Below, piece by piece: positions 34,173 through 43,361 of a stretch of DNA of 64,000 bases (position 1 is its first letter; each line of letters starts with the position of its first letter). The stretch covers positions 1-64,000 of the forward strand of contig DATJZG010000170.1 in NCBI GenBank assembly GCA_035499295.1, given 5' to 3'. The position numbers were made by a program, and so were the translations under genes. The DNA is from DATJZG01 sp035499295 (GTDB lineage Bacteria > Myxococcota > Myxococcia > Myxococcales > Anaeromyxobacteraceae). Below the pieces are notes generated by a model. It did not search any database. It was not told the origin of the DNA and saw only the letters and a list, made by a program, of their open reading frames with translations.

Positions 34173-35340
34173 GTACCCGCTCTGGAACGCCCTCGCGTCG
34201 ATGCAGCTCACCATCGCGCTGCTGGCGCTCCTCATGGTGCTCGTCTTCCTGTGCACGCTCGCGCAGGTCGACCTCGGGACCTTCGGGGCGGTGGCGGTCT
34301 ACATGCGCAGCTTCGTCGTCTGGTGGCACGTGCCCGGGACGGCCTACTCCATCCCCGTCCTGCCGGGCGGGGTGACGGTGGGAATGGTTCTCACCCTGAA
34401 CCTCGTCGCCCAGTACCTGCGCATCCCCTTCAACTGGAACAACTTCGGGCTCTGGCTCGTCCACCTCGGGCTCATCCTCTTCGTGGTGGGGGAGTTCGTC
34501 TCCGGCGCCTTCCAGGTGGATTCGCAGATGGCCATCGAGGAAGGGCAGACGGTGAACTTCGTGGAGGGGAAGGACCCGGAGCTGGCGGTGGTCGACGTCA
34601 CCGACCCCACCCAGGACGAGGTGTACGGCATCGGCCAGTCCACCCTGGCGCGCGAGGGGACGGTGGAGCTGCCGGGGACCCCGGTGTCGATCAAGGTCCA
34701 CCAGTTCGTCCGCAACGCCGACCTCGCCAACCGGCGGCCGGGGGACCCGCCCTCGCCCGCCACCCGCGGCGTCGGGACCGCCGTCACCGTCCGGCCGCTC
34801 CCGCCGGTGTCCCGCGACGACGACGTGAACCGCACCACCGCCTTCGTGGAGCCGATCGCCGGAGGGCGCAGCTACGGCGTCTGGCTCGTCTCCACCGTGC
34901 TCGGCGCCCCGCAGTCGTTCACCCACGAGGGGCGCACCTACGTGCTCTCCATGCGCCCGCGCCGGCAGTACCTGCCCTACTCCATCACCCTCAAGAAGTT
35001 CTCCCACGACGTCTACGCCGGGACCGACATCCCCAAGAACTTCTCCAGCCTGGTGCGGCTCTACAACCCCTCCCGGGGCGAGGACCGCGACGTCCTCATC
35101 TACATGAACCAGCCCCTGCGCTATGACGGCAAGGCGTTCTACCAGGCGAGCTTCGGCAAGAACGACACCCTCTCCGTCCTGCAGGTGGTGGAGAACCCGG
35201 GGTGGCTGCTGCCGTACGTGTCGTGCATCCTCGTCACCGCGGGTCTCGTGTACCACTTCGGGACCCGGCTGCGACGCTCGTTGAGGCGGCGCGATGCCGC
35301 GCAGGCTGCGGCCCAGCACCCGGCCGCGCAGGAGGCCTAG
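34156..35340 (+). CDS. resB: ResB-like cytochrome c biogenesis protein
   Basis: A 394-aa membrane protein with the ResB layout. Three helices lie in the N-terminal part (QLTIALLALLMVLVFLCTLAQ, VTVGMVLTLNLVA, LVHLGLILFVVGEFVSG), a large periplasmic domain follows, and a last helix is at LLPYVSCILVTAGLVYHFG. In system II, ResB with CcsA/ResC delivers heme and attaches it to CxxCH apocytochromes. YLPYSITLKKFSHDVYAGTD is a conserved ResB segment. The start is TTG at 34156, inside the preceding gene. ccsA follows after two bases. Confidence 0.92.
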   Translation: MAKPTKYPLWNALASMQLTIALLALLMVLVFLCTLAQVDLGTFGAVAVYMRSFVVWWHVPGTAYSIPVLPGGVTVGMVLTLNLVAQYLRIPFNWNNFGLWLVHLGLILFVVGEFVSGAFQVDSQMAIEEGQTVNFVEGKDPELAVVDVTDPTQDEVYGIGQSTLAREGTVELPGTPVSIKVHQFVRNADLANRRPGDPPSPATRGVGTAVTVRPLPPVSRDDDVNRTTAFVEPIAGGRSYGVWLVSTVLGAPQSFTHEGRTYVLSMRPRRQYLPYSITLKKFSHDVYAGTDIPKNFSSLVRLYNPSRGEDRDVLIYMNQPLRYDGKAFYQASFGKNDTLSVLQVVENPGWLLPYVSCILVTAGLVYHFGTRLRRSLRRRDAAQAAAQHPAAQEA

Positions 35341-35342
35341 AG

Positions 35343-37133
35343 ATGAAGATCGCCAAGATCGCTCCTTGGGTCGCGGGCGGGCTCGCGCTCGTCGGCGTGG
35401 GCGTGTCTGCGTTCCAGCCCGACCGGTTGCGCGGCTTCGACGTCGGCGGGTTCTCCCGGCTCCCCATCCTGGAGGGCGGGCGGGTGAAGCCGGTCGACAC
35501 GTTGGCCCGGAACTCGCTCCTCATGATTCGCGGCCAGCAGAGCTTCCGCTATCAGGACCGGACGGTGGGTGCCGACGAGTGGCTCCTCGACGTGCTCTTC
35601 CGCCCCCAGGTGGCGGACGCACAGCCCATCTTCGTCATCAACGACCCGGACGTCCTCGGGCTCATCGGGCTCCGCCAGACCGCCGACCGCTACTTCAGCT
35701 TCCGACAGCTCGCGCCCCACATCGGGGAGATCCAGCGCCAGGCCCAGGCCGCTCACCCCATCGACGCCAAGGAGCGCAGCCGCTTCCAGTCGGCCATCGT
35801 GAATCTCTTCGACCGCGTCTACCTCTACCACCGGCTCAAGAACAGCGTGCAGCTGGAGGGGGAGGCCCTCGCCTCCGAGGTCGCCGGCGCGCAGGAGAGG
35901 GGAGCGGCCGAGCGCCACCTGGCGCTCCTGGAGATGGCCCAGTTCCGGCCCCTGCCGCCGCTCGCGGGCGCCCGGCCGGACGCCTGGAGGAGCACCGGGG
36001 AGGCCCTGCGGTCGAGCGCCGCCGGCGGGACGGTGGATCCGGGGCTCGCCAGCCTCGCCCGCGTCGGGTGGGCCTATTCCTTCCAGGAGCCGGCGGAGTT
36101 CAACCAGGCGGTGGTGGAGCTGACGGCGCTCACCGCGCGCACGAACCCGGCCGCGCGCGAGCAGGCCGACCACGAGATGCTCTTCAACCGGGCGCAGCCC
36201 TTCTACATGGGGATGGTGATCTACATCCTCGCGCTCCTCACCATCTTCGCCTCCTGGCTGTGGAAGCCCGAGATCCTGCGCCCGGCGGCCTTTGGGCTCC
36301 TCATCGCCGGGGCGACGGTGCAGACCGGCGGGCTCGTGTCCCGGATCCTGCTGCAGGGCCGCCCGCCGGTGACGAACCTCTACTCTTCCGCGGTCTTCGT
36401 GGGCTGGGCGGCCGTCATCCTGAGCATCGTGCTCGAGCGCATGTACCGGCGCGGCTTCGGCACCGCGGTGGGGGCCGCCGCCGGCTTCGCCTCCCTTCTC
36501 GTCGCCCACCACCTCGCCGGCGACGGCGACACCATGGAGATGATGCGGGCGGTGCTCGACTCCAACTTCTGGCTCGCCACCCACGTGGTGGCCATCACCA
36601 TCGGCTACAGCGGGACCTTCCTGGCGGGCGCCATCGCCATCTCCTACGTGCTCCGCCGGCAGTTCGCGCCCCGCCTCGACCCGGCGAGCACGAAGACGCT
36701 CGTCTCCATGACCTACGGCATCGTCGCCTTCTCCCTGCTCTTCAGCTTCGTGGGCACGGTCCTGGGCGGCATCTGGGCCGACCAGTCGTGGGGCCGCTTC
36801 TGGGGCTGGGACCCGAAGGAGAACGGGGCGCTGCTCATCGTCCTGTGGAACGCCATCATCCTGCACGCCCGCTTCGGCGGCTTCGCCAAGGAGCGGGGAT
36901 TCATGGCGATGGCCATCTTCGGCAACGTCATCACCAGCCTCTCCTGGTTCGGCGTGAACATGCTCGGGGTCGGGCTCCACTCCTATGGGTTCATGGACAA
37001 GGCCTTCTGGGCCCTGGCGGTCTTCATCGGCGTCCAGTTCCTGCTCATGGGGCTCTGCCTCCTGCCGCGCCAGTTCTGGAAGCCGCGCGCCGCCCGGGCG
37101 GTGGAGGGCGAAGAGGTTCCGGCCAAGGCATGA
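35343..37133 (+). CDS. ccsA: CcsA/ResC cytochrome c assembly (heme handling) protein
   Basis: A 596-aa protein. The N-terminal ~290 residues are a periplasmic domain starting LRGFDVGGFSRLPILEGGR. The C-terminal half has about eight helices and the heme-handling signature WGRFWGWDPKENGAL near residue 480, with conserved histidines such as ATHVVAITIGYS. Single-domain CcsA proteins are about 320 aa, so the extra N-terminal domain is notable but also seen in other Gram-negative system II proteins. It starts two bases after resB, and its stop overlaps prfC (ATGA). Confidence 0.92.
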   Translation: MKIAKIAPWVAGGLALVGVGVSAFQPDRLRGFDVGGFSRLPILEGGRVKPVDTLARNSLLMIRGQQSFRYQDRTVGADEWLLDVLFRPQVADAQPIFVINDPDVLGLIGLRQTADRYFSFRQLAPHIGEIQRQAQAAHPIDAKERSRFQSAIVNLFDRVYLYHRLKNSVQLEGEALASEVAGAQERGAAERHLALLEMAQFRPLPPLAGARPDAWRSTGEALRSSAAGGTVDPGLASLARVGWAYSFQEPAEFNQAVVELTALTARTNPAAREQADHEMLFNRAQPFYMGMVIYILALLTIFASWLWKPEILRPAAFGLLIAGATVQTGGLVSRILLQGRPPVTNLYSSAVFVGWAAVILSIVLERMYRRGFGTAVGAAAGFASLLVAHHLAGDGDTMEMMRAVLDSNFWLATHVVAITIGYSGTFLAGAIAISYVLRRQFAPRLDPASTKTLVSMTYGIVAFSLLFSFVGTVLGGIWADQSWGRFWGWDPKENGALLIVLWNAIILHARFGGFAKERGFMAMAIFGNVITSLSWFGVNMLGVGLHSYGFMDKAFWALAVFIGVQFLLMGLCLLPRQFWKPRAARAVEGEEVPAKA

Positions 37134-38752
37134 GGTACCAGATCGCCCGGCGGCGGACGTTCGCCATCATCTCCCACCCCGACGCCGGCAAGACCACCCT
37201 CACGGAGAAGCTGCTCCTCTACGGCGGCGTCATCCAGCTCGCCGGGGCGGTGAAGGCGAAGCGGGGCCGCGCCAACGCGGTGAGCGACTGGATGGAGATG
37301 GAGCGCGAGCGCGGCATCTCCATCACCACCAGCGTCCTGCAGTTCCCTTACCGGGGGCTGCAGCTCAACCTGCTCGATACCCCCGGTCACGCCGACTTCA
37401 GCGAGGACACCTACCGGACCCTCCACGCCGTGGACGGGGCGGTGATGCTCCTCGACTCCGCCAAGGGGGTGGAGTCCCAGACCCGCAAGCTCTTCCGGGT
37501 GTGTCGCCAGCGCGCCATCCCCATCTTCACCTTCGTGAACAAGATGGACCGCCCCGGCCGGGACGCCTTCGAGCTCATCGGGGAGGTGGAGAGCGTCCTC
37601 GGCATCGGGGTCTACCCCATCACCTGGCCCATCTTCCGCGGCGGCACGTTCCGCGGCGTCTACCACCGGATGCGGCGGCGCGTGTACCTGTTCGACGAGG
37701 AGCACGCCGGCTCGAGCGCTGCGGCGGGGGCGGAGCGGCCGCCGGTGGAGGTGACCGGCATCGACGACCCGGCGGTGCGGGAGGCGCTCGACGAGGCCGG
37801 CTACCGCCAGCTCCGGCACGACGCCGAGCTCCTCGACGCCGCCGGGGACGGCTTCCACCCGGAGCGCTTCGAGGCGGGCGAGCTCTCTCCCATGTTCTTC
37901 GGCAGCGCCGTGAACAACTTCGGGCTCGAGGCGTTCCTCGAGACCTTCTGCGAGCTCATGCCGCCGCCGCGGGCGCGCGCCTCGAGCGAGGGGGACATCG
38001 ACCCGGCCCGGGAGGAGTTCAGCGGGTTCGTCTTCAAGATCCAGGCGAACATGGACCGGGCCCACCGGGACCGGGTGGCTTTCGTGCGGATCTGCTCCGG
38101 GCGGATGACCCGCGGCATGAAGGCCCACCACGTGCGCACCGGTCGCGACGTGCGCCTCACCGCCCCCACCCAGTTCCTCGCCCGCGACCGCAGCGTGGTG
38201 GACGAGGCCTACGCCGGCGACGTGGTGGGGATCCACGACCCCGGCAGCCTGGAGATCGGCGACACCTTGACGGGGGGCTCCGCCTTCGCCTTCGAGGGCA
38301 TCCCGAGCTTCGCCCCCGAGCACTTCCGGCGGCTCGCGCTCGTCGACCCCATGCGGCGCAAGCAGTTCGCGAACGGGATCGAGCAGCTGGCGCAGGAGGG
38401 CACCGTCCAGCTCTACCGACCGCCGGCCGGCCGCGTCGGCGACCTGGTCCTCGGCGCCCTGGGCCAGCTGCAGTTCGAGGTGGTGAAGTACAGGCTGGAA
38501 TCCGAGTACGGGGTGGAGGTGAGGGTGGAGCCGGTGCGCTACGTGCTCGCCCGCTGGATCTCCAGGGCCGACGGCAAGGCCCTCGACCTCGACGACGTGG
38601 AGGGCGCGCTCGACGGCCTGGTGGTCCTCGACGTCCGGGACCGGCCGGTGGCGCTCTTCGATCGCGAGTGGGCGCTCCGCATGGCCGAGCGCGATCACCG
38701 CGAGCTCGTCTTCGCCGAGACGGCGACGGGGGTGGTGGTGCGGGCGGCCTAG
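37130..38752 (+). CDS. prfC: Peptide chain release factor 3
   Basis: A 540-aa translational GTPase. G1 is SHPDAGKTTLTEK (15-27), the RF3-specific switch I region includes AKRGRANAVSDWMEMERERG, G3 is DTPGHADFSEDTYRTL and G4 is NKMDRPGRD. The TYRTLHAVD run after G3 separates RF3 from EF-G. RF3 recycles RF1/RF2 after termination. It overlaps ccsA by four bases, so its translation is coupled to cytochrome assembly genes, an unexpected pairing. Confidence 0.95.
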   Translation: MRYQIARRRTFAIISHPDAGKTTLTEKLLLYGGVIQLAGAVKAKRGRANAVSDWMEMERERGISITTSVLQFPYRGLQLNLLDTPGHADFSEDTYRTLHAVDGAVMLLDSAKGVESQTRKLFRVCRQRAIPIFTFVNKMDRPGRDAFELIGEVESVLGIGVYPITWPIFRGGTFRGVYHRMRRRVYLFDEEHAGSSAAAGAERPPVEVTGIDDPAVREALDEAGYRQLRHDAELLDAAGDGFHPERFEAGELSPMFFGSAVNNFGLEAFLETFCELMPPPRARASSEGDIDPAREEFSGFVFKIQANMDRAHRDRVAFVRICSGRMTRGMKAHHVRTGRDVRLTAPTQFLARDRSVVDEAYAGDVVGIHDPGSLEIGDTLTGGSAFAFEGIPSFAPEHFRRLALVDPMRRKQFANGIEQLAQEGTVQLYRPPAGRVGDLVLGALGQLQFEVVKYRLESEYGVEVRVEPVRYVLARWISRADGKALDLDDVEGALDGLVVLDVRDRPVALFDREWALRMAERDHRELVFAETATGVVVRAA

Positions 38753-38762
38753 TCGGCGGCGG

Positions 38763-39686
38763 CTAGCCGCTCGAGGCGGGACGATCGAGGCCGGCGTCGA
38801 GCCAGGAGGTCGGGTCCTCGAGCGCCTCGAGGTGCGTCATCACGTTCGCGCCCGGGATGGCGACGCACACCTCGCGCTCGATCTCCTCCACGAGCTCGTG
38901 GCCGCGCCGCACCGACCAGTCGCCGGGCACGAGCACGTGCATGGAGACGAAGGAGCGGGCGGCGGCCTGCCGGGTGCGGACCGCGTGGAACTGGACCTCG
39001 GGGCCCCGGTGGCGCGCCAGCACCTCCTCCAGGGCCCGCAGGTCCGCCTCGGGAAGGGCGGCGTCGAGGAGCCCGTGCAGGGAGCGCCGCACCAGAGAGA
39101 CCCCGGTGCGGACGATGTTGGCGGCCGCGACGAGCGCCACCACCGGGTCGAGCCGCTCCCAGCCGGTGGCGGCGACCAGGCCCACCCCGAGCAGCACGGC
39201 GAGGGACGTCCACACGTCCGCCATGAGGTGGTGGGCGTCGGCCTCGAGCGCGATGGAGCGGTGGCGCCGCGCCACCCGGAAGAGAACGCGGGCGACCGCC
39301 AGGTTCAGGAGGGAGGCGGCGGTGGACACCGCCAGGCCGAGGCCAAGCCTCTCGAGCCGCCCCGGCTCGAGGACGCGTTGCACGGCGGCGAAGGCGATGG
39401 CGGAGGCGGCCGCCAGGATGAGGGCTCCCTCCACCGCGCTCGCGAAGTACTCCGCCTTGGAGTGGCCGAAGGCGTGCTCCTCGTCGGGGGGTCGGGAGGC
39501 AAGTCCGAGCATGCCGAGCGCGAGCCCGGCGGCCACCAGGTTCACGACCGACTCGATGGCGTCGGAGAGGAGACCCACCGAGCCGGTGAGGCGGTAGGCC
39601 GCCCACTTGAGGGCGATGCTCAGGACGGCGGCGACGATCGAGAGCCAGGCGAAGCGCGACAGGCTCTTCCCGGGCGCTCCGGTCAT
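38763..39686 (-). CDS. Cation diffusion facilitator transporter
   Basis: A 307-aa CDF-family exporter with about five or six helices. The metal site is visible as LLSDAIESVVN in helix 2 (Asp with a neighbouring acidic residue) and ALEADAHHLMADVWTS in helix 5 (His-x3-Asp). The C-terminal 85 residues form the cytoplasmic ferredoxin-like dimer domain, with QFHAVRTRQAAARSFVSMHV. Substrates of this family are zinc, cobalt, iron or manganese. Its ATG overlaps the stop of the DAHP synthase gene (ATGA), so the two are co-translated. Confidence 0.92.
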   Translation of the reverse strand: MTGAPGKSLSRFAWLSIVAAVLSIALKWAAYRLTGSVGLLSDAIESVVNLVAAGLALGMLGLASRPPDEEHAFGHSKAEYFASAVEGALILAAASAIAFAAVQRVLEPGRLERLGLGLAVSTAASLLNLAVARVLFRVARRHRSIALEADAHHLMADVWTSLAVLLGVGLVAATGWERLDPVVALVAAANIVRTGVSLVRRSLHGLLDAALPEADLRALEEVLARHRGPEVQFHAVRTRQAAARSFVSMHVLVPGDWSVRRGHELVEEIEREVCVAIPGANVMTHLEALEDPTSWLDAGLDRPASSG

Positions 39687-40768
39687 GGAGGCGCGGAGGC
39701 GGGCCGGCGGCGGCCGGGCAGGATCTCGCGCAGCACCCGATGGGCGGCCTCCACCATGCTCACGGTGGTGTCCCAGCCCACGCAGGCGTCGGTGACCGAC
39801 TGCCCGTAGCGGAGCTTGGAGAGGTCCTCGGGGATGGGCTGGTTGCCCTCCTCGAGGAAGCTCTCCACCATGAGGCCCACCGCCGAGCGGTTGCCCTCGC
39901 GGATCTGATGCACCACGTCGCGCAGGACGAGCGGCTGCAGCTCCGCCTTCTTCCAGGAGTTGGCGTGGGAGCAGTCGACCACCAGGTTGAGGGGAAGGCG
40001 GGCCTTCTCGAGCGCCTCCTCGGCGAGGGAGATGGAGACGGTGTCGAAGTTGGGCCGCCCCCCTCCGCCGCGCAGGACGAGGTGGCCGTAGCGGTTCCCG
40101 CGGGTGCGCACCACCGCCGAGCGCCCCTGGCCGTTCACCCCCAGGAAGCTGTGGGGCCGCGCCGCCGAGACGATGGCGTTCACCGCCGGCTCCACGTCGC
40201 CGTCGGTACTGTTCTTGAACCCCACCGGGGTGGAGAGGCCGGAGGACATCTCGCGGTGGGTCTGCGACTCGGAGGTGCGGGCGCCGATGGCCGTCCAGGC
40301 GACGAGGTCGCCGTAGTACTGGGGCGCGATGGGGTCGAGGGCCTCGGTGCCCGCCGGCAGCCCGACCTCGTTCACGTCGAGGAGGAAGCGGCGCGCCTTC
40401 TCCATCCCCTCCTCGATGCGGAAGGAGTCGTCCATGTAGGGGTCGTTGATGAACCCCTTCCAGCCGAGGGAGGTGCGCGGCTTCTCGAAGTAGACGCGCA
40501 TCACCACGTAGAGGGTGCTCGACACCTCGTCGGCGAGCCGCCGGAGCCTCTTCGCGTAGTCGAGCCCGGCCACCGGATCGTGGATGGAGCAGGGGCCCAC
40601 CACCAGGAAGAGGCGCGGGTCGCGTCCGTCCAGGATGGCCTCGAGCGTGCGCCGCCCCGTCAGGACCGTCTCGGCCGCCCGGTCGGAGAGCGGCACGCGC
40701 TCCTTCACCTCGTCGGGCGAAGGCATGAGATCCAGGGCGACGACGTTCAGGTTCTCGGTCTGCTGCAT
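39683..40768 (-). CDS. 3-deoxy-7-phosphoheptulonate (DAHP) synthase, class I
   Basis: A 361-aa enzyme of the AroF/G/H type, condensing phosphoenolpyruvate and erythrose 4-phosphate at the entry to aromatic amino acid synthesis. Family blocks: VVGPCSIHD (Cys metal ligand), MRVYFEKPRTSLGWKGFIND, the AIGARTSESQTHRE segment, DCSHANSWKK (His) and GQSVTDACVGWD. Its length equals the E. coli isozymes. Which amino acid inhibits it cannot be told by eye. It is the first gene of a two-gene operon with the CDF transporter, divergent from the ABC-F gene. Confidence 0.95.
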   Translation of the reverse strand: MQQTENLNVVALDLMPSPDEVKERVPLSDRAAETVLTGRRTLEAILDGRDPRLFLVVGPCSIHDPVAGLDYAKRLRRLADEVSSTLYVVMRVYFEKPRTSLGWKGFINDPYMDDSFRIEEGMEKARRFLLDVNEVGLPAGTEALDPIAPQYYGDLVAWTAIGARTSESQTHREMSSGLSTPVGFKNSTDGDVEPAVNAIVSAARPHSFLGVNGQGRSAVVRTRGNRYGHLVLRGGGGRPNFDTVSISLAEEALEKARLPLNLVVDCSHANSWKKAELQPLVLRDVVHQIREGNRSAVGLMVESFLEEGNQPIPEDLSKLRYGQSVTDACVGWDTTVSMVEAAHRVLREILPGRRRPASAPP

Positions 40769-40879
40769 TGCGTCCGCTCCGGCGAACCGGGGAAGACATG
40801 GACATAACACCTCGAAGCGCTGGAAGTCGAAGGGCAAACCGGGCCCTCGCCGGGGTGATACCTTCCGGCGCCGAAGACC

Positions 40880-42811
40880 GTGACCCTCCTCCACGCCTCC
40901 GACCTCGGGCTCGCCTTCGGCAGCCGCGCAGTCCTCGACGGGCTCACCCTCACCCTCGAGGAGGGCGAGCGGGTGGGGCTCGTCGGCGTGAACGGCTCGG
41001 GGAAGTCGTCGCTCATGCGCATCCTCGCCCGGGTGTCCGAGCCCGACCGGGGCGAGCTGCACCTGCGCCGCGGCGCCACCGTCACCTACCTCCCGCAGGA
41101 GCCGGAGTTTCCGGTGGGAGCCACGGTGGCCTCGGAGCTCGAGGTGGCGCGGGCGCCGCTGCGGGCGGCCCTCGCCGCCCACGGGGAGCTCGCCCACCGC
41201 CTGCAGCGGGAGGGGGACGGGCCAGGGCGCGACCGGCTCCTCGACGACCTCGCCGCCCTCTCCGACCGGGTGGAGCACCTCGGCGGGTGGGACACCGCCC
41301 ACGAGGCGCGTCGCCTCCTGGACCGCCTCGGCGTCCCCGACTGGGATCGCCCGGTGGCCGAGCTCTCGGGCGGCACCCGCAAGAGGGTGGCCATCGCGAG
41401 GGCGCTCCTCTCCCGGCCCGACCTGCTGCTCCTCGACGAGCCCACGAACCACCTCGACGCCGACACCGTCGACTGGCTGGAGGAGGAGCTCGACGGCCTC
41501 GTGGGCGCCCTCCTGCTCGTCACCCACGATCGCTACTTCCTCGACGACCTCGTCGATCGGATCCTGGAGATCGCGCCGGGCGGAGGAGTGACGAGCTACC
41601 CGGGCAACTACGAGGCCTACCTCGAGGAGAAGCTCCTCGAGGAGGAGCGGTCGGCGCTAGCGACGCACAAGCGGGAGCGCTGGATCGCGGAGGAGGTCGC
41701 CTGGCTCCGCAAGGGGGTCGAGGCGCGGCGCACGAAGAGCAAGGCGCGCGTGAAGAGGGCGCGCGAGCTCCTGGCGGAGCGCCACCCCTCGCGCGCGCGG
41801 GTGGCCGAGTTCCGGGTGGCGCCGCCGCCCCGCCTCTCCCAGGTGGTCCTCGAGGCGCACGGCCTCGCCAAGCGCTTCGGCGAGCGCCCGGTGCTCTCGC
41901 CCCTCGACTTCGTCCTGCAGCGCGGGGAGCGGGTCGGCGTCGTCGGGCCCAACGGGGTGGGGAAGACCACCTTCCTGCGCCTGCTCCTCGGGGAGCTCGA
42001 ACCGGACGGCGGCTCGATCGTCACCGGGGCGCGCACCCGGATCGCCTACTACGACCAGGAGCGGGCCCGCCTCGACCCCGAGGAGACCGTCTACCAGGCC
42101 GCCGGAGGCGGGCCGCCCGATCGCCCCGGGGAGGACTTCGTCTCGCTCTCCGGGCGCCGGGTGGCGCTGCGCGACTACCTCGACGACCTCCTCTTCCCGG
42201 CGGCCATGCAGCGCACGCCGGTGAAGGCGCTCTCCGGCGGGGAGAGGAACCGCCTCCTGCTCGCCCGGCTCTTCCTGGAGGGGGCGAACGTGCTCGTCCT
42301 CGACGAGCCCACGAACGATCTCGACCTCGTCACCCTGAACGTGCTCGAGCGGCTGCTGCTCGACTTCGACGGCAGCGTCCTCCTCGTCACCCACGACCGG
42401 TACTTCCTCGACAAGGTGGCGACCGCCATCCTCGCCTTCGAGGGGGAAGGGCGCGCCGTCCGCTACCCGGGCAACTACGAGACCTACCGGACGCTGAAGG
42501 ACCAGGCGGCCGGGCGCGCGCCCGCGCCGGCCCCGCCGCCCGCGCCTCCGTCCGACCGTGGGCGGCGGCCGCGGCGGCTCGGCTTCAAGGAGCAGCGCGA
42601 GCTCGAGGGCATGGAGGGATCGATCCTGGCGGCCGAGGAGCGGAAGGCTCGGCTCGAGGCGAGGCTCTCCGACCCGGCCACCTACCAGCGCCAGGGGGAG
42701 GAGGTCGGGCAGCTCCGGCAGGAGCTCGAGGAGGCCGGGGCGGAGGTGGAGCGGCTCTACGCCCGCTGGCAGGAGCTCGAGGCGCTCCGCGCGGAGGGGG
42801 AGCGGGGCTGA
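40880..42811 (+). CDS. ABC-F ATPase, Uup-like
   Basis: A 643-aa protein with two ABC domains and no membrane segment. The first Walker A is GVNGSGKSS (about 38-46) with LSGGTRKRVAIARALL, and the second is GPNGVGKTT (about 357-365) with LSGGERNRLLLARLF. The inter-domain linker is charged (EEVAWLRKGVEARRTKSKAR). The C-terminal ~70 residues after a Pro/Ala stretch form a coiled coil (RLGFKEQRELEGMEGS onward), typical of the Uup branch, which acts on ribosomes or branched DNA intermediates. The start is GTG at 40880. Confidence 0.92.
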   Translation: MTLLHASDLGLAFGSRAVLDGLTLTLEEGERVGLVGVNGSGKSSLMRILARVSEPDRGELHLRRGATVTYLPQEPEFPVGATVASELEVARAPLRAALAAHGELAHRLQREGDGPGRDRLLDDLAALSDRVEHLGGWDTAHEARRLLDRLGVPDWDRPVAELSGGTRKRVAIARALLSRPDLLLLDEPTNHLDADTVDWLEEELDGLVGALLLVTHDRYFLDDLVDRILEIAPGGGVTSYPGNYEAYLEEKLLEEERSALATHKRERWIAEEVAWLRKGVEARRTKSKARVKRARELLAERHPSRARVAEFRVAPPPRLSQVVLEAHGLAKRFGERPVLSPLDFVLQRGERVGVVGPNGVGKTTFLRLLLGELEPDGGSIVTGARTRIAYYDQERARLDPEETVYQAAGGGPPDRPGEDFVSLSGRRVALRDYLDDLLFPAAMQRTPVKALSGGERNRLLLARLFLEGANVLVLDEPTNDLDLVTLNVLERLLLDFDGSVLLVTHDRYFLDKVATAILAFEGEGRAVRYPGNYETYRTLKDQAAGRAPAPAPPPAPPSDRGRRPRRLGFKEQRELEGMEGSILAAEERKARLEARLSDPATYQRQGEEVGQLRQELEEAGAEVERLYARWQELEALRAEGERG

Positions 42812-42845
42812 CGACCGGCGGCGGGGGAGGGCTGCGGCGCCTCTT

Positions 42846-43352
42846 CTAAGGGGGCGAGCGCCACACCCGGACGATGCGCAGCACCACCGCGCCCCCGGGT
42901 CGCACGACCTCGACCGCCTCCCCGGCGACGTGCCCGAGGAGGGCGCGGCCGACGGGGGAGTGGGCGCTCACGAGGCCCCGGCGCGGGTCGGCCTCGTCCG
43001 GCCCGACGAGCCGCCAGGTGGCCGGCGGAGCGGCTCCCTCCTCGACCGTCACCCAGGTCCCGAAGGCGGCCACGCCCTCGGGCGCCTCCTCTGGGCCGAG
43101 TACCGTCAGGGAGGCGAGGGTGGCCTCGGCCGTCCGGATGCGGGCCTCGAGCTCGGGAGAGCGCGAGGCCCGGTGCGCCTGCGAGAGCGCCCGGAGCCCG
43201 TCGCGCTCGGCGCGGAGCCCCCGGAGCGCCTCCTCGAGGGCGCCCTTCCCCTCGGGGGTGACGTAGCGGACCTCGCCGGGGAGGAGCCGGGGCGGAGGGC
43301 GCGCGAGCGGTCCCGCCTCCGGGGTCTCCTCGTCGGTGAAGGCTTTGGACAT
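42846..43352 (-). CDS. GreA/GreB-family transcript cleavage factor (GreB-like)
   Basis: A 168-aa protein with an N-terminal coiled coil (GKGALEEALRGLRAERDGLR onward) carrying acidic residues near its tip, and a C-terminal FKBP-like domain with AAFGTWVTVEEG, WRLVGPDEADPRRGLVSAHSPVG and GRALLGHVAGEAVEV. These last two blocks are strongly GreB-like. Gre factors restart backtracked RNA polymerase. The Pro-rich first 25 residues are longer than in E. coli GreB. It starts 9 bases before the end of the upstream SDR gene region, on the same strand but reading away from it in the order SDR first. Confidence 0.85.
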   Translation of the reverse strand: MSKAFTDEETPEAGPLARPPPRLLPGEVRYVTPEGKGALEEALRGLRAERDGLRALSQAHRASRSPELEARIRTAEATLASLTVLGPEEAPEGVAAFGTWVTVEEGAAPPATWRLVGPDEADPRRGLVSAHSPVGRALLGHVAGEAVEVVRPGGAVVLRIVRVWRSPP

Positions 43353-43361
43353 GACCGCGCG

